Assembly: GCA_017524385.1 (NCBI GenBank)
Contig: JAFWSS010000079.1
Coordinates: forward strand, 1 to 36,146
DNA from: Prevotella sp.
GTDB lineage: Bacteria > Bacteroidota > Bacteroidia > Bacteroidales > Bacteroidaceae
Reading direction: 5' to 3'
Length of the DNA stretch: 36,146 nt
A program made the position numbers and the translations under genes. The notes beneath the pieces are model-generated. The model did not search any database and was not told the DNA's origin. It saw only the letters and a list, made by a program, of their open reading frames with translations. Below, piece after piece: positions 31,682-36,146 of this stretch (its first letter is position 1; each line of letters begins with the position of its first letter).

Positions 31682-32179
31682 CTATCGCATACTCTCGTCG
31701 ATGAAGCACAACGGCAGAAGGTCGCGCACCGAATCTACCACATACACTCCATCAGTGCCATAAAGCAGAACCTTGATTGGCTGACTGTAACGCTCCTCGA
31801 TTTCGAGGATGACCTGACGGCATGAACCGCAGGGCGATACCGGAGACTTCACCAATCCGGATTCGTTGCGCGCTGCTACAGCGATTGCAGTGACGGGTTG
31901 GTCGGGGTAATTCGCCTGTGCCGCGAAAATGGCAGTGCGCTCGGCACACAAGCCGAGTGGGAACACCGCATTCTCTTGGTTGGCACCGATGACCATCCTA
32001 CCGTCGCCCAACCGCAGTGCTGCCCCCACCCTGAAATGGGAGTATTTTGCATAAGAGTTGTCGGTAGCCTTGATGGCAGCCTCTACCAACTCCCTTTCGT
32101 CGGCGTTCAATTCCTCCAACTGCAAGTGGTGGATGTTGATTTCAAGTTGAATATTTTTCATAGGCCTGAGGTTTTTCAT
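31682..32179 (-). CDS. cdd: Cytidine deaminase
   Basis: This 165-residue zinc enzyme deaminates cytidine and deoxycytidine to uridine forms in pyrimidine salvage. Active-site motifs are 'NAVFPLGLCAERTAIFAA' (Cys-Ala-Glu) and 'SPCGSCRQVILE' (Cys-x-x-Cys), with 'YSHFRVGAAL' upstream. This is the homotetrameric type. Two starts are possible: 32179, whose ATG overlaps the upstream TGA (ATGA) and would couple translation, or 32161 (MKNIQLEI), closer to the family core. I chose the first. The unit continues from the beta-helix lipoprotein gene. Confidence 0.93.
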   Translation of the reverse strand: MKNLRPMKNIQLEINIHHLQLEELNADERELVEAAIKATDNSYAKYSHFRVGAALRLGDGRMVIGANQENAVFPLGLCAERTAIFAAQANYPDQPVTAIAVAARNESGLVKSPVSPCGSCRQVILEIEERYSQPIKVLLYGTDGVYVVDSVRDLLPLCFIDESMR

Positions 32180-33621
32180 TGTTTCTTTACATACTCGTAG
32201 CACCCGAGGTCGGGTTCCTCATCACGTCGGATTCCCAATCGGTCATAAGGCAATCCTTCGATGGGCAAAGCCTTGCCGATGGCAGTGGAGAGAGAGTCGA
32301 GCCTAAAGTCATAAATCAGATTCTCCGTATCCATCTTAACAAAATGTTTCACGCCCCCTGTCAAGGTATCTTCGGGATTCTCCCAAATCACGTTTTTCAC
32401 TCTTATTGTATCAGAGATGGCAGGTGTGCGCAAGAGACAGTTCTCGAACGAGAAATTATAGGTGGCAGTGCTGTCGGCCTCACCCATTACCACATCATCG
32501 GCATATCCTGTGACAAGGCAGTTGACGCAGTCGAACTGATAGAGGGGCAATACTCTTTCCTCATCATAATTGGCGAAACGCAGTGCCGCTCCTCTGTTGG
32601 CATCGAAGGAGTAGAACTGTGCTATGGTTGACTGCATCACTCTTGCCGCTCCTCCATAGACAGCCAGACAATCCATCAGTGTGTTGGTAATCTGGCAATT
32701 CACCACATCGACCACAGAATGCACGACCTTCACGCCATATCCCTGACAGTTGTGCACTATGCTGTTGTAAAGGCTGAGTTTGAGCCGGTCGACGCCCGAC
32801 GAATCACAAACGATACCGTTGTAAGTACTGTGTATGTCGGCATAGTTAATGGTGTTTTCGTAAGATGGTTCATGGAACCGTATACCCTTCCACTGTCCAC
32901 TTACCCTGTCGTAGGGCAAATAGGAGAACATATTGTCGAGACGATAGCCACGGAGTGTCACGTTACGGTCGGCTTCACCCCGAATATCCAGGGTGCCGTA
33001 GACGTCGATTCCAGCATTGTCCTTGAAATAGATGGTGGAGCCCGGTGGGATGGTGAGTTTGCTATTCTCCTTTACCTTGATACCGCCAGTGATGACCAAA
33101 GGCTTATCAGTGGCAATGGTAGTTTCGCCATCAACCACCAGACTGTCGCGTATATCGGCATCCCACGTAAAGGCATTGAGGTTCACCTTCTGCTGCACAC
33201 CACTTTCAAGCATGAAGACGAGGTTGTCTTCAAGCAACGTGGGTTCAAACTTATTATTGGCAGGTGAGGTAAGTTCCACATACACCCTGATGCTGTCACG
33301 GTTGCGCACCTCGATGTCGCTGACCTGAAATCCCTCTGACGAGCCGAGGTACGTGCCGTCTACATTCACGCGGAATCCCGTCTGATTGCCTTTTTCCAAG
33401 GCTATTCTCGAGCACCTCACGCCATCGCCCGACTTGTTGTACACCCAAAAGGTGCGTGTGGAGGTGGGAATGCGTGAGAACACCGTGTCGAGCCTCACCG
33501 TATCAATCGAAAACGTCAACAAGTTATTCGGCGACGTGGTGAAACTGTCGTCGTCGTTGCAGGCACAGAGCAGTGTTGCCATCAACAACACCGTTAGGCA
33601 TCGGATTGTATGTCGTAACAT
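32176..33621 (-). CDS. Beta-helix lipoprotein with right-handed parallel repeats
   Basis: This 481-residue lipoprotein has lipobox L-C-A-C21 (start MLRHTIRCLTVLL). The acidic NDDD after the cysteine resembles a Bacteroidetes surface-export signal. The N-terminal part (about 30-165) looks like an Ig-type domain ('FWVYNKSGDGVRC'). From about 180 to 430 come repeated short strands typical of right-handed parallel beta-helices ('GGIKVKENSKLTIPPGSTIYF', 'YADIHSTYNGIVCDSSG', 'NCQITNTLMDCLAVYGGAARV'). It ends 'DEEPDLGCYEYVKKQ', like the PD-GAYEY finish of choice-of-anchor proteins. No lyase catalytic residues could be identified, so a binding or structural role is as likely as an enzyme. It lies 44 bases after the macroglobulin gene. 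Confidence 0.82.
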   Translation of the reverse strand: MLRHTIRCLTVLLMATLLCACNDDDSFTTSPNNLLTFSIDTVRLDTVFSRIPTSTRTFWVYNKSGDGVRCSRIALEKGNQTGFRVNVDGTYLGSSEGFQVSDIEVRNRDSIRVYVELTSPANNKFEPTLLEDNLVFMLESGVQQKVNLNAFTWDADIRDSLVVDGETTIATDKPLVITGGIKVKENSKLTIPPGSTIYFKDNAGIDVYGTLDIRGEADRNVTLRGYRLDNMFSYLPYDRVSGQWKGIRFHEPSYENTINYADIHSTYNGIVCDSSGVDRLKLSLYNSIVHNCQGYGVKVVHSVVDVVNCQITNTLMDCLAVYGGAARVMQSTIAQFYSFDANRGAALRFANYDEERVLPLYQFDCVNCLVTGYADDVVMGEADSTATYNFSFENCLLRTPAISDTIRVKNVIWENPEDTLTGGVKHFVKMDTENLIYDFRLDSLSTAIGKALPIEGLPYDRLGIRRDEEPDLGCYEYVKKQ

Positions 33622-33665
33622 ATTATGATAACGCACGAGGGCACATTTTATTGTGTTAAGGCTTC

Positions 33666-36146
33666 TCAACGCGACACCTTGAGTCGATAGGCTCCGTCGA
33701 TGCCCTTGAATTCCGGCGCATACGCACACTGGGCGACACATGTGCCTGAGGTGTATTCTCCTTCGCGGTCTACATAGTATTCTTCCTCCAGCACGGTGGT
33801 GCCTTTACTGAGTTGGTCGAAGTAGTAGGTTGTGACATTGTCTTTCTTCGCATTATAGTATCCCCAACAGAAGAAACTGAGTGCATCTACTGGTTCGAGA
33901 CATGCCGGACGGCGGTCGCAAACTTGCACGAAGTCGTAATTGCGGTCGGCTTTCACGGTGATGCGCACCTTGATTTTATCGCCTACGCGCAGAGGACGGT
34001 CGGGCAGCACCAGTTCTCGCTCTACGGTGATGCCCTGCGCATCGTCTGCCACTTTCTCCACCGCTTGCAACGACTGTCCGTAAAGAGCGCCCCACGCCGT
34101 CTGGCCGGTACTCTTCCCGATACGGCACTCTCGAAGGTCACCTTTGTCGACAACGGCTTTCACATACCCCACTCCTGCTGTACCTTGGCCGAGGTCGACA
34201 GGCTGCCCGTCGACAGTGAGCAACAAGTCGGAAGGAGTGGAAGATGATATGGTGAGAGGACTGTCGTTGAAAAGGGCATAAATGGCTTCCACGGTAGCCA
34301 CATTGCTCTCCCACATCTGTGTGCGTTTCTGCATCAGCAGCCATTGTCTCATCATTTGAATACTCGTAGTGTCCTCGGGAGTAAGCAGTTGTGTGGCTTC
34401 GATAGCCATGGCCACTGTAGGTATCTCGTAGTTGAACCAAGAGCGTTGTGCCCTGGGGGTGTCGAAATACATGCCCATTTCCTCCGAGGTCACGGCATAT
34501 TCCTTGAGGCTCTTCAGATATTCCTGCGCTCTTTCATTGTCGCCCTCACGTGCCATGACGACCGCACATGCTGCTTTCCCATAAATGGAGAGGTCTACTT
34601 TGCGCTGGCGGAGGAACGAAAGCAGGTATTCATGGTCGTCGCTGTCAGACTGATGGTGCTGTGGCGAAACGAGGGCACTGATATAAAGGTAGTGCAGCAA
34701 CCACTCGCTTGGTGTGACATGATGGCCTTTTACCGTATCTTTCCGCATCTCTTCCACCTCTTTATGGGCTTTTGTCTGAAGGAACGCCAACCCCTTGTCC
34801 AACAACTTGGTACAGTCTTTTGTAGGCTTCAGCATTTGGATTCGTGCCAGCATCTCCATCACAAGGACTGAGGTGTAGACCGAACTGCTCATGCCCTGGC
34901 ACCATGCCCACCCACCGTCGGCATTCTGCAACTTTTTCAGTTGGTCGAGTGCATCTTTGCATTTCTTGTCCATCGTCTTGGTGTCGAAGAATGTCGCCAT
35001 TTTGCGCTTCATCGCCCGTTCTCCTTCGGCATCAGTCATCCAAGGTGTTTCTGAGAGCAGCATTTCTTTCAGACTGGTATTCTTCTGCAACGCACTGTTG
35101 AGGGGCGACTGCAGCGTGGAATCGTTCTGCCATGCCATGAAAGCCTGACGGATAGCAGGCGAGCCTTCGGTCACCATCCTACCCAACTGATTGGCATAAT
35201 AGACCGCAGCCTGAGAGACGGCATCGATGTCGGTGGCAGCCGACAAGACTGGAAGGGCACCTATCGCCAACCATTCGGGATGAGCGGTATATTCGAAGGT
35301 GAGGCGGCGCTGGTCGGCATCTGCGGGGAGAAGACGGTCGAGCGTCAGTTCCAACTTCTGTTCACCCTTCATGACAAAAGGATAAGTAGTGGTCACCAGT
35401 TCACGGGCAGGCATGATGGGTACCATCTGCTGCTCCCCATCGCTGAAGCCTTCGCCATGGACTACGGTACGACAGACCAATGCCGCGGTTTCCTTAAACG
35501 CAGGAACGGCAAAATCAACACCACCCGTCGTTCTTGCCTCGACACGGAAGGGCTGTTGTCCTGACCACACCACTTCTCCTGTGTTGACATCAGAGAGCGT
35601 GAGTTCTGCCATGCCCTCTTTCACTGTATCGGAGAGATTGGCAACCCTTGCCGAAAAGACCGATTGGTCACCTACCCTGATGAATCGTGGCAGGTTGGGC
35701 TGCACCATCACCTCTTTCTGTGCCACTGCCAATGCCTCGGCGTATCCATAGTTCATCTCACGGTCGTGAGCCAGTCCCATGAAGCGCCATGAGGTGACAC
35801 TTTCGGGCAGTGTGAAGTTGATGGTGAACTCACCCTTATCATCGGCCATGAGTCGCGGATGGAAGAAAGCCGTCTCCTCGAAGTTCTCTCTCACCACAGC
35901 CGGTTGAGACATGAGTGAAGCCAGCAACTTGTTGAATTGTTCCGCCGCATTCTCCATCGGTGCGCCCTGAGTACTGATGACCACCACCCCACTGCCTGCT
36001 CTACTGCCATAAATGGCTGTGGCATTGGCACCCTTAAGGACCTCGATACTGGATACGGTGTTCATATCGAGACTTGAAAGGTTGTCAACAATCACCCCGT
36101 CGACAACATACAGCGGCGTGGCATCGACACTGACTTCACTAGAGCC
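33666..36146 (-). CDS. Alpha-2-macroglobulin-like protein with SusC-type plug segment (partial)
   Basis: The reading frame runs off the right edge: 826 residues are visible and the N-terminus is missing. Visible residues 3-61 match a SusC plug end: 'ATPLYVVDGVIVDN', 'VSSIEVLKGANATAIYGSRAGSGVVVIST'. After about 20 residues the A2M region starts ('VRENFEETAFFHPRLMADDKGEFTINFTLPESVTSWRF'). It continues through MG-type domains and a helical toroid ('GGWAWCQGMSSSVYTSVLVMEML'), ending 'APEFKGIDGAYRLKVSR'. No C-x-E-Q thioester motif is present in the visible part, so covalent protease trapping is unlikely. Bacterial relatives are thought to be envelope protease inhibitors. Precedes the beta-helix lipoprotein on the same strand. 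Confidence 0.85.
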   Translation of the reverse strand, partial: GSSEVSVDATPLYVVDGVIVDNLSSLDMNTVSSIEVLKGANATAIYGSRAGSGVVVISTQGAPMENAAEQFNKLLASLMSQPAVVRENFEETAFFHPRLMADDKGEFTINFTLPESVTSWRFMGLAHDREMNYGYAEALAVAQKEVMVQPNLPRFIRVGDQSVFSARVANLSDTVKEGMAELTLSDVNTGEVVWSGQQPFRVEARTTGGVDFAVPAFKETAALVCRTVVHGEGFSDGEQQMVPIMPARELVTTTYPFVMKGEQKLELTLDRLLPADADQRRLTFEYTAHPEWLAIGALPVLSAATDIDAVSQAAVYYANQLGRMVTEGSPAIRQAFMAWQNDSTLQSPLNSALQKNTSLKEMLLSETPWMTDAEGERAMKRKMATFFDTKTMDKKCKDALDQLKKLQNADGGWAWCQGMSSSVYTSVLVMEMLARIQMLKPTKDCTKLLDKGLAFLQTKAHKEVEEMRKDTVKGHHVTPSEWLLHYLYISALVSPQHHQSDSDDHEYLLSFLRQRKVDLSIYGKAACAVVMAREGDNERAQEYLKSLKEYAVTSEEMGMYFDTPRAQRSWFNYEIPTVAMAIEATQLLTPEDTTSIQMMRQWLLMQKRTQMWESNVATVEAIYALFNDSPLTISSSTPSDLLLTVDGQPVDLGQGTAGVGYVKAVVDKGDLRECRIGKSTGQTAWGALYGQSLQAVEKVADDAQGITVERELVLPDRPLRVGDKIKVRITVKADRNYDFVQVCDRRPACLEPVDALSFFCWGYYNAKKDNVTTYYFDQLSKGTTVLEEEYYVDREGEYTSGTCVAQCAYAPEFKGIDGAYRLKVSR

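Overview
The window looks like a chromosomal piece of a Bacteroidales bacterium, most likely of the Prevotella group. The evidence is internal. Promoters are of the Bacteroidetes type (TTTG about 20 bases before TAnnTTTG), and clear Shine-Dalgarno sites are absent. Secreted proteins end in a 'LPKG-IY-ING-KK' tail resembling type IX secretion signals, one protein carries a SusC-type plug segment, and the glycan enzymes are typical of gut or oral Bacteroidetes. I cannot name a species. No tRNA, rRNA, CRISPR array, transposase or phage gene was seen.

Layout. 1-304: non-coding DNA with short palindromes, a strong terminator and a 9-base minisatellite. 303-9046 (minus): a pectin (rhamnogalacturonan I) module made of a 996-residue secreted protein with two carbohydrate-binding-like domains, a PL11 rhamnogalacturonan lyase and a GH2 glycosidase. 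9047-10230: an AT-rich island with one unrecognised gene. 10231-16629: housekeeping genes: a phospho-sugar mutase interrupted by a one-base frameshift, rlmH, maf, kdsC, a nitroreductase, an unknown exported protein and hemW. 16731-19165: a small membrane protein and a lactate permease followed by two 51-base hairpin repeats and a terminator. 19173-25242 (minus): an M16 peptidase, a Spy/DUF4890-like protein, an isochorismatase-family hydrolase and a 5'-nucleotidase-type lipoprotein. 25373-26877 (plus): a VanZ-like membrane protein translationally coupled to a membrane-anchored CbxX-type AAA+ ATPase. 26909-28792 (minus): an MFS transporter and a HAD phosphatase. 28959-31675 (plus): a divergent HPPK-like protein, an M64 peptidase and a TPR protein. 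31682-36146 (minus): cytidine deaminase, a beta-helix lipoprotein and an alpha-2-macroglobulin-like protein that runs off the right edge and carries a SusC-like plug segment.

How the genes work together. The left block is a compact rhamnogalacturonan degradation set: PL11 cuts the backbone outside the cell, the GH2 enzyme trims side chains or products, and the 996-residue protein probably binds polysaccharide. It lacks the SusC/SusD pair and regulator that usually accompany such loci, at least in this window. The nitroreductase-kdsC-maf and deaminase-lipoprotein-macroglobulin groups look like operons from their short gaps and overlaps.

Most unusual points: the GH2 'NE' motif reads 'NQ'; the mutase frameshift lies in a run of five C; the macroglobulin is fused to a receptor-plug segment; the VanZ-like/AAA+ pair has no function I know; the HPPK-like protein has lost basic residues of the family; and the 51-base repeats after lctP have identical stems but different loops.
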